A stretch of DNA of 64,000 bases. It comes from JBDTVS01 sp040007095. GTDB lineage: Bacteria; Acidobacteriota; Vicinamibacteria; Vicinamibacterales; CAVVIG01. The notes below the pieces were generated by a model. It saw nothing but the letters and a program-made list of their open reading frames with translations, did not search any database and was not told the origin of the DNA. Each line of letters begins with the position of its first letter. Within the stretch, counting starts at the first letter, position 1. This document shows, in pieces, positions 1-8,807 of the stretch. The stretch lies in the NCBI GenBank assembly GCA_040007095.1, contig JBDTVS010000051.1, positions 16,234 to 80,233 of the forward strand, read 5' to 3'. The translations under genes were made by a program, and so were the position numbers.

Positions 1-596
1 TCAGTCGCGGTTCGAGCAATCTTGAACGGTGCGCCAATGATGTCGGCAAACATCCGCAGCTGCTCCACGGCGCCGATGCGAAATCCGTCGGCCGCCACCA
101 GCCCAAGCTTACGGCCGCGGCGGGCCCGCTCTTGTGCGGCAATTTTGGCAATCGTGGTCGTCTTGCCGACACCTGGCGGCCCGACAAAGACCTCGACCCG
201 GGCGTAGTCCTCATCGTCGGCCGCGAGCCCCGACAAACAGGAGGCAAGGGCGGCATTGAGGCTCTGCATCGAGGCGCCCCTGCGGCGCGAGGGGGCAAGC
301 GTCCCGGCCACTTCTTCGGCCAACGCGCGATCCAGGCCGGCAGCCGAGAGACGTGCCGCGACGGACTCGGGCCCCGCGACGCGTTCGCGCGGACGCTCGG
401 CCGGCTCGCGGCGCAGGAAAGACGGATCGCGCTCGACGCCGGCGGTCACCTCGATCTCGCGCAGGCCGAGCCAGCCGCGCCAGCCTTGAACCTGCACCAG
501 TTTGGTGGATACGACGAGCGCGTCGGGTCCCAGCTCTTCACGGGCCGCGCGGAGGGCGTCACGAACGTTCGGGCTGCGATAACTCTTGAGGAACAT
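1..596 (-). CDS. flhF: Flagellar biosynthesis SRP-type GTPase FlhF (partial, C-terminus beyond window)
   Basis: FlhF is an SRP-family GTPase that helps set the place and number of flagella. Only the first 198 codons are in the window. The protein begins MFLKSYRSPNVRDALR, typical of FlhF, followed by a basic, Arg-rich linker. The P-loop GPPGVGKTTT is at residues 139-148, and the downstream LVAADGFRIGAVEQL matches the SRP-GTPase G2/G3 region. The ATG lies one base after the flhA stop, so it is the last visible gene of the fliL-flhF operon. Identification is firm; the C-terminus is not visible. Confidence 0.93.
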   Translation of the reverse strand, partial: MFLKSYRSPNVRDALRAAREELGPDALVVSTKLVQVQGWRGWLGLREIEVTAGVERDPSFLRREPAERPRERVAGPESVAARLSAAGLDRALAEEVAGTLAPSRRRGASMQSLNAALASCLSGLAADDEDYARVEVFVGPPGVGKTTTIAKIAAQERARRGRKLGLVAADGFRIGAVEQLRMFADIIGAPFKIARTAT

Positions 597-597
597 A

Positions 598-2643
598 TCA
601 ATCCAGTACCGCGACCGAGGCCAGCTGCAGGTGCGAAGGCACCTCGTTGTGCGATACGACGCCGAGATGCGGAAGCACTCTCGTCAGTAACCGCCACAGA
701 TGCGGACGCAGTGTTGGTGTGCATAGGAGCACGGGTTGTGCCAACGCGCCGCCGAGGGCCTCGGCGACTCGCGTCGCCAATCGCTGAGCGTTGGTCGGGT
801 CGAGCGCCAGCACCGACCCGTGTTCGGTTCGAACGATCGCGGAGACGAGCTGCGCCTCGAGCGACGGGGCGAGGCTGATCGTCGGCAGCTCGCCGCGCTC
901 GTTCTGAAACGGCCGGCAAATCGACCGCCCCATGGCGGTGCGGACCGATTCCGTGATCGCCTCGGTGTCCTTGGAGGCGCCGGGCGTGCCGACCGCATCG
1001 CCGATCGCCTCGAGAATCGTGGTGAGGTCGCGGATGGGCACACGCTCGCGGAGCAGCTGCCGCAGGACGCGCTGGATTTCTCCGATCGACACGAGCTTTG
1101 GTACGAGCTCTTCGATCAGCCTGGGTGACGTCTGGCCGACACGATCCACGAGCTCCTTGGTTTGCTGCCGGCCAAGGAGATCGGGCAGAAACGTTCGAAT
1201 AGTCTCTGACAGGTGCGTCGACAGGGCTGTCGTCGGGTCGACCACGGTGTAGCCCGCCACGGTTGCCCCCTCACGACGGTCAGCCGTAATCCACCAGGCC
1301 GGGAGTCCGAAGGCTGGCTCGCGCGTCGAGACGCCTTCAACCGGCGTCGACACATTGCCCGGATTGATGGCGAGGAATCGATCCGGGTAAATCTCGCCGC
1401 GCGCCACCTCGACGCCTTTGACCAGGATGGTGTAGGTCCGGGGACCGAGTTGGAGGTTGTCGGTGACGTGAACCGGCGGCACCACCACCCCTGTTTCGCT
1501 GCCAATCTGGCGACGGGTCGAGCGGACCCGGCCAAGGAGCGTGCCGCCCTGCTTCTCGTCGGCAATCGACACGAGCGCGTACCCGATTTCCACGCTGAGC
1601 GGGTCGACCATGGCAGGCGTATCGCCGCCGTCGGAGGCCGGCAGCTCGGGGCTCGTCTCATCGACCGCGGCGGCGCCCTTCTCCCGATTGAGGTACGCCG
1701 CGCCGCCGAGGCACGCCGCCACGAACAGAAACGAGAGCTTCGGCAGACCAGGAATCAGCGCGAGCGCGACCAGCGAGCCCGCCGCAATGGTCAGTGGCCT
1801 GGCGCGCGCCAACAATTGCACCGCGATGTCCTCGCCGAGGTTCGACTCCGACGCGGCGCGCGTCGTGATCAGACCGCCGGACATCGAGACGAGCAGCGAC
1901 GGAATCGCCGTCACCAGTCCCTCGCCGACGGTCAGCAGCGAGTAGGTCTGCGCCGCGGTGCCAAGGTCGAGACCCTGCTGGAACACGCCGATGATCAGAC
2001 CGGCGACGATATTGACGCCGGTAATGAGCATCGCGGCCATCGCGTCGCGTTGGGTGAAGCGGACCGCGCCGTCCATCGACCCATAGAAGTCGGCCTCTTT
2101 CCGCACCCGCTCGCGCCGGGTCCTCGCTTCGATCTCGTTGATGTGGCCGGCGTTCAGATCGGCATCGATCGCCATCTGGCGGCCGGGCATGGCGTCCAGG
2201 GTGAAGCGCGCCGTGACCTCCGAAATGCGGACGGCGCCGTGATTGATGACCATGAACTGGATCACGATCAGCACGAGAAACACGACGATGCCGACCACGT
2301 AGTTGCCGCCGACCACGAACTGGCCGAACGACATGATCACGTTGCCCGCGGCCTCCACGCCCTCCGACCCATGCATCAAGATGAGACGTGTCGACGCGAC
2401 GTTCAACGACAGTCGGATGAGCGTCAGCATCAGCAGCAGCGATGGAAAGACGGAGAATTCGACCGGGTTGCGGACGTAGAGCACGGTCAGCAGCAGCACC
2501 ACCGACAATCCGATGTCCGTGGCGAGCAGCACGTCGAGCACGAGCGGCGGCAGCGGCACCACCATCATCAGCACCACCGCGAGCGCGGCGGCGGGCGCCA
2601 GATAGTGGGCGCCTCTCGGAGGGGTTATCGCGGCGGTAGCCAT
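598..2643 (-). CDS. flhA: Flagellar type III export gate protein FlhA
   Basis: FlhA is the large inner-membrane component of the flagellar export gate; its cytoplasmic domain docks chaperone-substrate complexes. The 681-residue product has the usual length. The N-terminal half holds about eight hydrophobic segments. The family signature around NHGAVRISEVTARFTLDAMPG's first half lies near residue 135, followed by the loop with IDADLNAGHI. The C-terminal half is the soluble domain ending HLQLASVAVLD. It follows flhB by about 20 bases with an AAGGA-like ribosome site and precedes flhF by one base. Confidence 0.96.
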   Translation of the reverse strand: MATAAITPPRGAHYLAPAAALAVVLMMVVPLPPLVLDVLLATDIGLSVVLLLTVLYVRNPVEFSVFPSLLLMLTLIRLSLNVASTRLILMHGSEGVEAAGNVIMSFGQFVVGGNYVVGIVVFLVLIVIQFMVINHGAVRISEVTARFTLDAMPGRQMAIDADLNAGHINEIEARTRRERVRKEADFYGSMDGAVRFTQRDAMAAMLITGVNIVAGLIIGVFQQGLDLGTAAQTYSLLTVGEGLVTAIPSLLVSMSGGLITTRAASESNLGEDIAVQLLARARPLTIAAGSLVALALIPGLPKLSFLFVAACLGGAAYLNREKGAAAVDETSPELPASDGGDTPAMVDPLSVEIGYALVSIADEKQGGTLLGRVRSTRRQIGSETGVVVPPVHVTDNLQLGPRTYTILVKGVEVARGEIYPDRFLAINPGNVSTPVEGVSTREPAFGLPAWWITADRREGATVAGYTVVDPTTALSTHLSETIRTFLPDLLGRQQTKELVDRVGQTSPRLIEELVPKLVSIGEIQRVLRQLLRERVPIRDLTTILEAIGDAVGTPGASKDTEAITESVRTAMGRSICRPFQNERGELPTISLAPSLEAQLVSAIVRTEHGSVLALDPTNAQRLATRVAEALGGALAQPVLLCTPTLRPHLWRLLTRVLPHLGVVSHNEVPSHLQLASVAVLD

Positions 2644-2662
2644 GAGCGTCAGTCCTTCACTG

Positions 2663-3733
2663 TCACAGCATCAACTGCTTGATGCGGATGAGATACCCGA
2701 GCACCTCGGCGACGGCGCCGAACAGCTCTGAGGGAATCGTGTCGCCAACCTCAGCCCCAGCATGCAGGGCGCGCGCCAGCGGGGGGTTTTCCATGATGGG
2801 CACGCCGTTCTTGCGTGCAATCTCGCGGATCTGCTTCGCCACCAGGTCTTTACCCTTGGCCACGACGATGGGGGCCGGACTCTTCTCGCGTCGGTATTCG
2901 AGCGCCACGGCATAGTGTGTGGGATTGGTGATGACGACCGTCGCGTGCGCGACGTCGCTCATCATCCGCTGCCGGCTCATGTCGCGTTGAATCCGGCGCA
3001 CACGCTGTTTGGTTTCCGGGCTGCCTTCGGTCGAGCGCCCTTCGTCCCGAACCTCCTGCACGCTCATTTTGATCGACTTCATCAGCCGCCACCGCTGCAG
3101 CCCGTAGTCGCCGGCGCCGAGGACCAGCAGAGCGAAACCCGTCTGCCACAGCAGCCGCGAGGCGCCCTGCCAGCCGGCGCCCGCAGCGCCCACCGGCGAC
3201 ATGAAGGGAAAGCGCACTGAGGAAATCGCAAACGCCTTGGACGTCTGAAACGCGATCGTGCCGAGCACGCATACCGTCAGGACCATCTTGATCATGTCCA
3301 GCCCCGACTGCGATGGCGCCAGGCGCTTCAGTCCGTTGGCCGGGTTGAGGCGGGTCAAGTCGATCCGCAGGGCTTTGGGCGCAAAGTGCAGTCCCCCCTG
3401 CGCCGCGGCAGTCGCCACGCTGACCACAGCTGCCGCAATCGCAATCGGTCCGACCAGCAAGCCGATGAGCGCGCCGTGGTGGAACACCATCTGCGTCAGA
3501 TCCTCGGGCTGAAGATCGCGACTCGCCATCAGGCTCAGGCCGCTCAAGGACTCCGACAGCGACGTGGCCAGGTGCTGAACCGTCGACGGTCCGAACCAGA
3601 CGAGCATGGCCGTCGCCGTCAGGGATGTGACCGCGACCGTCACGTCGCGGCTTCGCGCCGTCCGGCCTTCTTCCTTGGTCTCTTTGAGTTTCTTGGGTGT
3701 GGGTTTTTCTGTTTTATCGGATTGGTCGGCCAT
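2663..3733 (-). CDS. flhB: Flagellar export switch protein FlhB
   Basis: FlhB controls the change of export specificity from rod/hook to filament proteins. The 356-residue product starts MADQSDKTEKPTPKKLKE, the classical Lys-rich FlhB start. It has four hydrophobic segments and then the autocleavage motif NPTH at residues 270-273 (VVITNPTHYAVALEY), which marks a cleavage-competent protein. A GAGG ribosome site lies upstream of the ATG. It sits directly between fliR and flhA, the standard export-gate order. Confidence 0.96.
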   Translation of the reverse strand: MADQSDKTEKPTPKKLKETKEEGRTARSRDVTVAVTSLTATAMLVWFGPSTVQHLATSLSESLSGLSLMASRDLQPEDLTQMVFHHGALIGLLVGPIAIAAAVVSVATAAAQGGLHFAPKALRIDLTRLNPANGLKRLAPSQSGLDMIKMVLTVCVLGTIAFQTSKAFAISSVRFPFMSPVGAAGAGWQGASRLLWQTGFALLVLGAGDYGLQRWRLMKSIKMSVQEVRDEGRSTEGSPETKQRVRRIQRDMSRQRMMSDVAHATVVITNPTHYAVALEYRREKSPAPIVVAKGKDLVAKQIREIARKNGVPIMENPPLARALHAGAEVGDTIPSELFGAVAEVLGYLIRIKQLML

Positions 3734-3744
3734 GCTCGATCACC

Positions 3745-4503
3745 TCAGTGGAAGGCGCCGGCCATCTGCACGGCCGACCTGAGGACCGAACTGGCCGCGC
3801 CGGCCACGACGCTTGCGACCGCGGGGATCATCACCGAGAGCATGATCAGACCGACCACGAGCCGTACGGGCGCGCCGGCCGCGTTCAGATTCAGCATGGG
3901 TGCGGAGCGTGCGAGCAATGCCATCGCGATCTCGACCAGCACCAGCACCAGCACGACCGGTGCCACCAGCCGCACGCCCAGCGTGAAGACGATGCCGAGC
4001 AGCCGGGCGATGCTTTGCGACAGTGCAGCGTCCACGCTGCCCATTCCGACGGGCAGGTCGATATAGGATTGGCGCAACGCGCGCAGCACGGCATGGTGAC
4101 CGTCGATCATCAGGAACGTCATCACCGCGATGTTGGCGAACAGCACCGACAGGAGAGGATTGCGCACGCCGCTCTGCGGGTCGACGGTCGCGCCGTACGA
4201 CAGGCCCATCTGGTGGCCGGCCAGGTGACCGGCAAACTCGGCGCCCGCCACGAGGATTTGGACGCCCAGCGCGAGGGCCGCGCCGATCGCGATTTCGCGC
4301 ACCACGATCAGCACGAGCGGCAGCGAGTCAGTGATGGGCAGCGCTCCCACCGAAGGCATGAGCGCGATTCCGATGATCGCGGTCAGGCCGACCTTGATGC
4401 GAGCGGGGGCATAGTTCCCTCCGAAGCCTGGCGCCAGCATCATCACCATGCCCGGGCGCACGAGCAGGAGGCCGAACCGCATCACGGGGCTGAGCTCGAT
4501 CAC
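3745..4503 (-). CDS. fliR: Flagellar export gate protein FliR
   Basis: FliR is a polytopic inner-membrane subunit of the export gate. The reading frame is open further upstream, but I place the start at a GTG at 4503 whose bases overlap the fliQ stop (GTGA), giving 252 residues, the usual length. The longer version would add 22 proline- and arginine-rich residues lying inside fliQ. The product begins VIELSPVMRFGLLLVRPG and has about six hydrophobic stretches, including the GLSYGATVDPQSG loop typical of the family. Gene order fliP-fliQ-fliR supports the call. Confidence 0.92.
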   Translation of the reverse strand: MIELSPVMRFGLLLVRPGMVMMLAPGFGGNYAPARIKVGLTAIIGIALMPSVGALPITDSLPLVLIVVREIAIGAALALGVQILVAGAEFAGHLAGHQMGLSYGATVDPQSGVRNPLLSVLFANIAVMTFLMIDGHHAVLRALRQSYIDLPVGMGSVDAALSQSIARLLGIVFTLGVRLVAPVVLVLVLVEIAMALLARSAPMLNLNAAGAPVRLVVGLIMLSVMIPAVASVVAGAASSVLRSAVQMAGAFH

Positions 4504-4769
4504 CGGATCAACTCGGGAAGGCGGGTGAAGAGCTGCTGGGTGAATCCGGACAGCACGCGCAGCATCCACGGAAAGCTCACCGCGAACACCACGAAGATGG
4601 CCGCGGCGCGCGGAATGAACGCCAGCACGTTGTCCTGGATCGACGTCACGGTTTGAAAGATGCTCACCAGGACTCCGGCGACCAGTCCGGCGATCAGCAT
4701 GGGCAGCGACACCATCACCGCCACCTCGATGGCCTGACGGACGATGCCCACGACGAGGGCGTCAGACAT
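4500..4769 (-). CDS. fliQ: Flagellar export gate protein FliQ
   Basis: FliQ is a small two-helix subunit of the FliPQR export channel. The 89-residue product has two hydrophobic helices (about 15-40 and 50-75) joined by the family loop SIFQTVTSIQDNVLAFIPR. Its stop codon overlaps the GTG start of fliR. A GAGG-like ribosome site precedes the ATG. Length and position between fliP and fliR are standard. Confidence 0.95.
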   Translation of the reverse strand: MSDALVVGIVRQAIEVAVMVSLPMLIAGLVAGVLVSIFQTVTSIQDNVLAFIPRAAAIFVVFAVSFPWMLRVLSGFTQQLFTRLPELIR

Positions 4770-4790
4770 GGGAAGTACCTCTTTTGGACA

Positions 4791-5531
4791 TCACGCGAAG
4801 CTCCTCACGAGAGACGAGACAATCAAGTTCCATCCATCCACCATCACAAACAGCAGCAGCTTGAAGGGCAGCGAAATCATCGCCGGCGGCAGCTGCATCA
4901 TCCCCATCGACAGCAGCGTCGTCGACACCACCAGGTCGATCAGCAGAAACGGAACGAACACAAAGAAGCCCATCTGAAATCCGGTCTTCAGCTCGGAAAT
5001 GGCATAAGCCGGCACGACGACCCGCATCGACAGGTCCGAAGGCTGGGAGGGACGCGGGCCGCCGCTGAGCTCCACGAAGAGCGCGAGGTCCTTCTGGCGG
5101 GTCTGTTTGAGCATGAAATCGCGCAAAGGCGGCGTGGCCAGGAGGATGGCATCGCCGACGCTGACCTTGCCCGCGATGGCCGGCTGGATGGCCTGCTCGT
5201 TGATGCGATCCGCGACAGGAGCCATCACGAAAACCGTGAGGAACAGCGTCAGACCGACCAGCACCTGGTTCGGCGGCATCTCCTGGGTGCCCATCGCCTG
5301 CCGCAGGAAGTGAAACACGATCACGATCCGCGTGAACGACGTCATGATCACCAGCACCGCTGGCAGGAACGACAGCAGCGTGAGGACGATGACGATTTGC
5401 AGCGGGGCCGACACGCTGCCGACGCCGTCGACGGCCAGCTTGAAATCCTGCTGTGCAGCGTGCAGGGGCACGGCGGCGAGGAGGAGGAGGAGCGCGGCGA
5501 CCAGCGCGCCGACCAGGGTTCGCTTCGTCAC
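4791..5531 (-). CDS. fliP: Flagellar export gate protein FliP
   Basis: FliP forms the core of the flagellar export channel. The 246-residue product has a cleavable signal-type N-terminus (residues 1-25, ending LHAA), as many FliP proteins do. Conserved segments follow, including LTLLSFLPAVLVIMTSFTRI, the FLRQAMGTQEMPPNQVL loop and the C-terminal SMGMMQLPPAMISLPFKLLL. It uses a GTG start whose bases overlap the fliO stop (GTGA). Confidence 0.96.
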   Translation of the reverse strand: MTKRTLVGALVAALLLLLAAVPLHAAQQDFKLAVDGVGSVSAPLQIVIVLTLLSFLPAVLVIMTSFTRIVIVFHFLRQAMGTQEMPPNQVLVGLTLFLTVFVMAPVADRINEQAIQPAIAGKVSVGDAILLATPPLRDFMLKQTRQKDLALFVELSGGPRPSQPSDLSMRVVVPAYAISELKTGFQMGFFVFVPFLLIDLVVSTTLLSMGMMQLPPAMISLPFKLLLFVMVDGWNLIVSSLVRSFA

Positions 5532-5812
5532 GAAACGCCCCCGTCCGACTTCGCCGGCGTCGGCGCCAGATCAGCGAGCAGCGACACCCCGCCGGTCGCG
5601 AGGCCCAGCAGCAGACGGCGACCCTCGACGGAGACAATCACCACCGACCGCCGATCGCCGAGCGAGACGGCCGTTTCCACCACGATGCTCGCCCGGGCGC
5701 CGCCGCCGCTGCGAAACATCCCGCGACGCAACGCCCAGACGAAGAACAACAGCAAGCCGATGACAAACACCAGGCTGGCAAACGTGCGGACAATGACAGC
5801 TGAGGTCATCAT
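5528..5812 (-). CDS. fliO: Flagellar assembly protein FliO
   Basis: FliO assists assembly of the FliP ring. The 94-residue product has one N-terminal membrane helix (about residues 5-27), a short basic stretch and a small cytoplasmic domain with the SLGDRRSVVIVSVEGRRLLLG pattern, typical of the FliO/FliZ family. It is short and poorly conserved, so the call rests on topology and its place between fliN and fliP. It overlaps fliN by ATGA and fliP by GTGA. Confidence 0.85.
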   Translation of the reverse strand: MMTSAVIVRTFASLVFVIGLLLFFVWALRRGMFRSGGGARASIVVETAVSLGDRRSVVIVSVEGRRLLLGLATGGVSLLADLAPTPAKSDGGVS

Positions 5813-6126
5813 CAGCGGCCTCCCGATCCGATTGGGGGCGACACCGCCGTGACGCGGACGGCCGTGCTCTCGTCGACGATCACCGCTTCGCCGACGGCCA
5901 CTGACACGCCGTGGACGCGCACGTCGAGGTCGGACCCGGCTATTTGATCGAGGCGGATCACGCTGAGGCGCTGCAGCTTCAGGCAGTCGCGAACCGTGAT
6001 GCTGCCGGTCCCGAGGAAGACCTCCACAAGGCAGACGACATCCAGCATGCCGGCGAAGGGCTGTGCGGGCATCAAGGCTTTCGGCGACGGCTCAGAACTG
6101 GACAACAAAATCGGTGAAGAGGACAT
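5812..6126 (-). CDS. fliN: Flagellar motor switch protein FliN
   Basis: FliN forms the lower part of the switch complex (C-ring). The 104-residue product carries a complete SpoA-type domain from about residue 25: MLDVVCLVEVFLGTGSITVRD, then LKLQRLSVIRLDQIAG and VNG-like DVRVHGVSVAVGEAVIVDE. The start shown overlaps fliL by about 35 bases; an internal Met at residue 19 (6072) would avoid the overlap and is possible. FliN normally follows fliM; here it follows fliL directly and no fliM is visible. Confidence 0.9.
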   Translation of the reverse strand: MSSSPILLSSSEPSPKALMPAQPFAGMLDVVCLVEVFLGTGSITVRDCLKLQRLSVIRLDQIAGSDLDVRVHGVSVAVGEAVIVDESTAVRVTAVSPPIGSGGR

Positions 6127-6589
6127 CGGTCACCTTGGTGTGTTCCAAAACTTCTTTCACGTGGTCGGCGATGGCCGTTTTGAGCTCGGCCTTGCCCTCG
6201 GGAGTGATCAGCTTGTCCGCGGTCTGCTGTGCCAGTAATTCCAGGACGCTCGACCGGATGCGAGCCAGCAGGACGTTGTTCTTTTGCGCCTTTTCCCCCT
6301 CCTCGGGCGACTCGACCACCAGTCGGACGCTGAGGCGCAGGAAACGGGAGCCGCCCGGATCCGCCAGGTTGACGGTGAACGGCTCGAGCGTGATGAGGCC
6401 GGATTCCGTCGCTTTGGCGACCACAGCGGCCTTCTCGCCGTTGGGCGCCGCTGGCGAGCGCATCACGTAGAAGGCGGCGGCCCCGCCGCCACCGAGGACG
6501 ATCAGAGCGCCGATGATGAGCAGTTTGGTCTTGCCGCCCTTTTTGGTCGCGGCATCTTTGGAGGCGGCCGGGGTCGCTTTGTCAGTCAT
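6092..6589 (-). CDS. fliL: Flagellar stator-associated protein FliL
   Basis: FliL is a single-pass inner-membrane protein that associates with the stators. The chosen ATG at 6589 gives 165 residues: a short cytoplasmic Lys-rich head, one hydrophobic helix (about 24-46), then the periplasmic domain with the family features TLEPFTVNLADPGGSRFLRLSV and a C-terminal DVLFTDFVVQF. The frame is open for another 98 codons upstream, but that stretch is Arg- and Pro-rich and contains the sigma-54-like promoter, so it is not coding. It is the first gene of the fliL-to-flhF operon. Confidence 0.92.
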   Translation of the reverse strand: MTDKATPAASKDAATKKGGKTKLLIIGALIVLGGGGAAAFYVMRSPAAPNGEKAAVVAKATESGLITLEPFTVNLADPGGSRFLRLSVRLVVESPEEGEKAQKNNVLLARIRSSVLELLAQQTADKLITPEGKAELKTAIADHVKEVLEHTKVTDVLFTDFVVQF

Positions 6590-6917
6590 GTTTGTGTGGG
6601 CGACCGGGAAAATTGGGCGGTCGCGCTGAATGACTGAGCAAGCAGGATGCCGAGCCCTCGGTTGTTTCGATGGAGCACCACCCGGCAGCGGGGGCCACGA
6701 CAGATCGGTGGGAATTGCCTGTGTTTCTCGCAGCAGGCGCCGCGGTTCCGGCGTGGACCCGTAGTCCGTCTCAGGCCGCAAGGGGGCTGGTCCGGACGGC
6801 TGGCCGGACGGCTGTCGGAGAGTCGACGTCGGAGCCGCTCGCGCCGAGTCGCCGGTTGGGACCAGGGCCTCGGAGTGGCGCAACTACCCCGATTGAAAAC
6901 TCGGAGATCTCTACCTG
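6590..6917. other. Intergenic leader upstream of fliL
   Basis: This 328-base stretch separates the chemotaxis genes from fliL. It holds a sigma-54-like promoter at 6637-6652 pointing toward fliL. Open frames here are Arg-rich and have no recognisable similarity. Nothing else was seen. Confidence 0.6.
6637..6652 (-). promoter_or_regulatory. Sigma-54-like promoter for fliL operon
   Basis: Read on the minus strand the site is CGGCATCCTGCTTGCT: a -24 GG and a -12 GC separated by exactly 10 bases, with TTGCT at -12 as in the sigma-54 consensus. It lies about 50 bases before the fliL start. It resembles the site before flgB, and an NtrC-type activator is encoded in the same locus. Seen by eye; the start point is untested. 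Confidence 0.6.
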
Positions 6918-7183
6918 TTAGCGTGCGGCGCCGTGGACGCGCGTCATCTCCCGCAATCCGGCATCGGCCTGAAGGCACACACGACCGAATGTCGCGAAGT
7001 CGACGCCGAGCCGCCGATCACTCCCCGGATCCATGGAGAAATTGAGGCCCTCCGCCCCCAGCCCGGTTTCGATGGTCTTGGCCACCACGTTCGCCAGGGC
7101 GACGGCATCGAGCACGACCGTCGGGTTCGTAAAGGGCGCCGAGTGGTGACGCCGGATCGCGTCGTGAGTGACTTTCCTGTCAT
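6918..7183 (-). pseudogene. Small unknown gene after cheB, probably frameshifted
   Basis: From 6918 up to about 7175 one minus-strand frame reads as a plausible protein (HHSAPFTNPTVVLDAVALAN, ending REMTRVHGAAR) with strong G/C in third positions, but that frame has no ATG or GTG near its beginning. An ATG at 7183 with a good AAAGGAG ribosome site is one base out of frame. One extra A in the AAA run at 7173-7175 would join them into an 88-residue protein. Otherwise translation could start only at the internal GTG at 7115. I do not recognise the family. It follows cheB by about 20 bases and would be the last gene of the che operon. Confidence 0.5.
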
Positions 7184-7204
7184 CCCGCTCCTTTCGGACC
7201 CGCC

Positions 7205-8284
7205 TCAGCTCGCCTTCGCCCTGGCGAGGCGATCGAAACACTCGAAGATCAGACCCGGCATCTGAAGGAGCGAGGCGACGTGGACGGCGGCTCCCCTGGC
7301 GATCGCCTCCTTCGGCATCCCGAACACCACGCACGATTCCTCCGCCTCGGCGATCGTCAGGGCGCCGGCGCGCCGCATCGCCAACATGCCGTCCGCCCCA
7401 TCCGATCCCATCCCCGTGAGGATCAACCCGACGATGGACATGCCTTGCAGCCGAGCCACCGACCCGAAGAGCACGTCCACGGCCGGACGTTGATAGTGCA
7501 CGGCCGGCCCCTGGCTCAATCGCGTTCTCAATCGCAAGCCGTCCTGGTCCACGATCAGGTGATAGTCGCCCGGCGCGATGTACACCGTCCCGCGCTCGAG
7601 CGTCTCTCCGCCGGACGCCTCGACGACGTGCATGGCGCAGACCGAGTCGAGACGGGTCGCAAACGCCTTGGTGAAACCCGCGGGCATGTGCTGCACCACG
7701 ACAATCGGCGGCAGATCCGCCGGCAACCGCGTCAGCACCGTCTCGAGGGCTTGCGTACCGCCCGTCGAGGCGCCAATCGCCACCAAGCCGCGTGCCCGTC
7801 GTCCCGCATCGCCGCTGGGTCTGACGGGCGCGGCTGCCGATGTCGGGGCCGCGACGGCCGACCGCGTCAGCTTGACGGGAGGCGCCGCGCGCATCGCGCG
7901 GATTCGATGAATGAGCTTCTCGGTGACCTGACCGACCGAATGGGGACCGCCCGGCTTGGCGATCACGTCGATGGCGCCGATTCTCAGTGCCTCGACGCTC
8001 GCCGCCGATCCGGTCTGCGTCAGCGAGCTGACGACGATCGCGGGGACCGGGTGGTACTCCATGAGCCGCCGCAAAAAGCTCAAGCCGTCCATCCGCGGCA
8101 TCTCGATATCGAGCGTGATGAGATCCGGCTTGTACTGCAGGATCATGTCGCGCGCGACAAACGGATCCGCCGCGCCGCCGACGACCTGGATGTCGGGCTC
8201 CCGTCGAAGGGCATCGGCCAGCAGCTTTCGCACCACGGCGGAATCGTCGACGATGAGCACCCGCGTCGGCTTGCTAGCGGGCAT
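7205..8284 (-). CDS. cheB: Chemotaxis response regulator / protein-glutamate methylesterase CheB
   Basis: CheB removes methyl groups from (and deamidates) chemoreceptor glutamates when phosphorylated by CheA. The 359-residue product has a receiver domain (RVLIVDDSAVVRKLL; acceptor Asp in LITLDIEMPRMDG; Lys in VIAKPGG), a linker, and the catalytic domain with GASTGG (Ser nucleophile), HMPAGFTKAFATRLD (His) and the late GMGSDGADGM (Asp). I chose the ATG at 8284 because the 10 residues upstream are Arg-rich and lie inside the preceding gene. It overlaps the CheX-like gene by 11 bases. Confidence 0.95.
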   Translation of the reverse strand: MPASKPTRVLIVDDSAVVRKLLADALRREPDIQVVGGAADPFVARDMILQYKPDLITLDIEMPRMDGLSFLRRLMEYHPVPAIVVSSLTQTGSAASVEALRIGAIDVIAKPGGPHSVGQVTEKLIHRIRAMRAAPPVKLTRSAVAAPTSAAAPVRPSGDAGRRARGLVAIGASTGGTQALETVLTRLPADLPPIVVVQHMPAGFTKAFATRLDSVCAMHVVEASGGETLERGTVYIAPGDYHLIVDQDGLRLRTRLSQGPAVHYQRPAVDVLFGSVARLQGMSIVGLILTGMGSDGADGMLAMRRAGALTIAEAEESCVVFGMPKEAIARGAAVHVASLLQMPGLIFECFDRLARAKAS

Positions 8285-8807
8285 CGGCGCGCTCCTGATT
8301 CGGCGGCGGTGCAATGCCCCCCTGAACCACGACCCGGATGGGCGCTTCGTCGATCGACAGGTAGAACAGCTCGGCGTCTTCCGACCGGTCGCCGCGCGGC
8401 GCTCCGCGGTGCACCTCGGGCGGCGTCAGACTGAACGCGTCGTGCCGTCTGGCCCGTGTCAGCCAGGTACCGCACATCATGTTCGACAGCTCGCCGATGA
8501 AGTCGACGAGGTCGGTCTCGCCGATCTCTTCGGGTGTCTCCGCCCCGGAAAACGAGGCACACAGATGCCGGGCGAGCGGCTCGGGCACCGTGAGCTCTAA
8601 CCGGCCGGCAACCGGGCCACTGAAGTGGACGCGCGCGCTCAGCCAATCGCTGCCTCCTTCGGTGAGCGGCGCCGTCGCCGCGGCCTCGAAGGCGGCCTGC
8701 TCGGAGGCGTCGGCGAACGCGAACAGGCTGTTTTCAGCGACATCGCTGATCGCGGCCAGAAGCGCGTCGCGATCTTCAACGGGCGACGGTGAGATCGGAG
8801 AGCACAT
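8274..8807 (-). CDS. CheX/CheC-type chemotaxis phosphatase
   Basis: Members of this family dephosphorylate CheY~P. The 177-residue product has the phosphatase consensus D-x3-E-x2-N about 20 residues before a Pro, seen as DFIGELSNMMCGTWL followed by SLTPPEV. It has a single such motif, as in CheX, rather than the two of CheC. The start at 8807 (MCSPISPSPVEDRD) overlaps cheY by 32 bases; a longer start is possible but would lie deep in cheY. Position between cheY and cheB supports a role in adaptation. Confidence 0.72.
   Translation of the reverse strand: MCSPISPSPVEDRDALLAAISDVAENSLFAFADASEQAAFEAAATAPLTEGGSDWLSARVHFSGPVAGRLELTVPEPLARHLCASFSGAETPEEIGETDLVDFIGELSNMMCGTWLTRARRHDAFSLTPPEVHRGAPRGDRSEDAELFYLSIDEAPIRVVVQGGIAPPPNQERADAR

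Noticed and set aside
1213..2682. 489-codon plus-strand open frame opposite flhA
   Set aside because: Composition is extremely rich in His, Arg, Gln and Asp, and it lies exactly antisense to a certain gene; it is a high-GC shadow.
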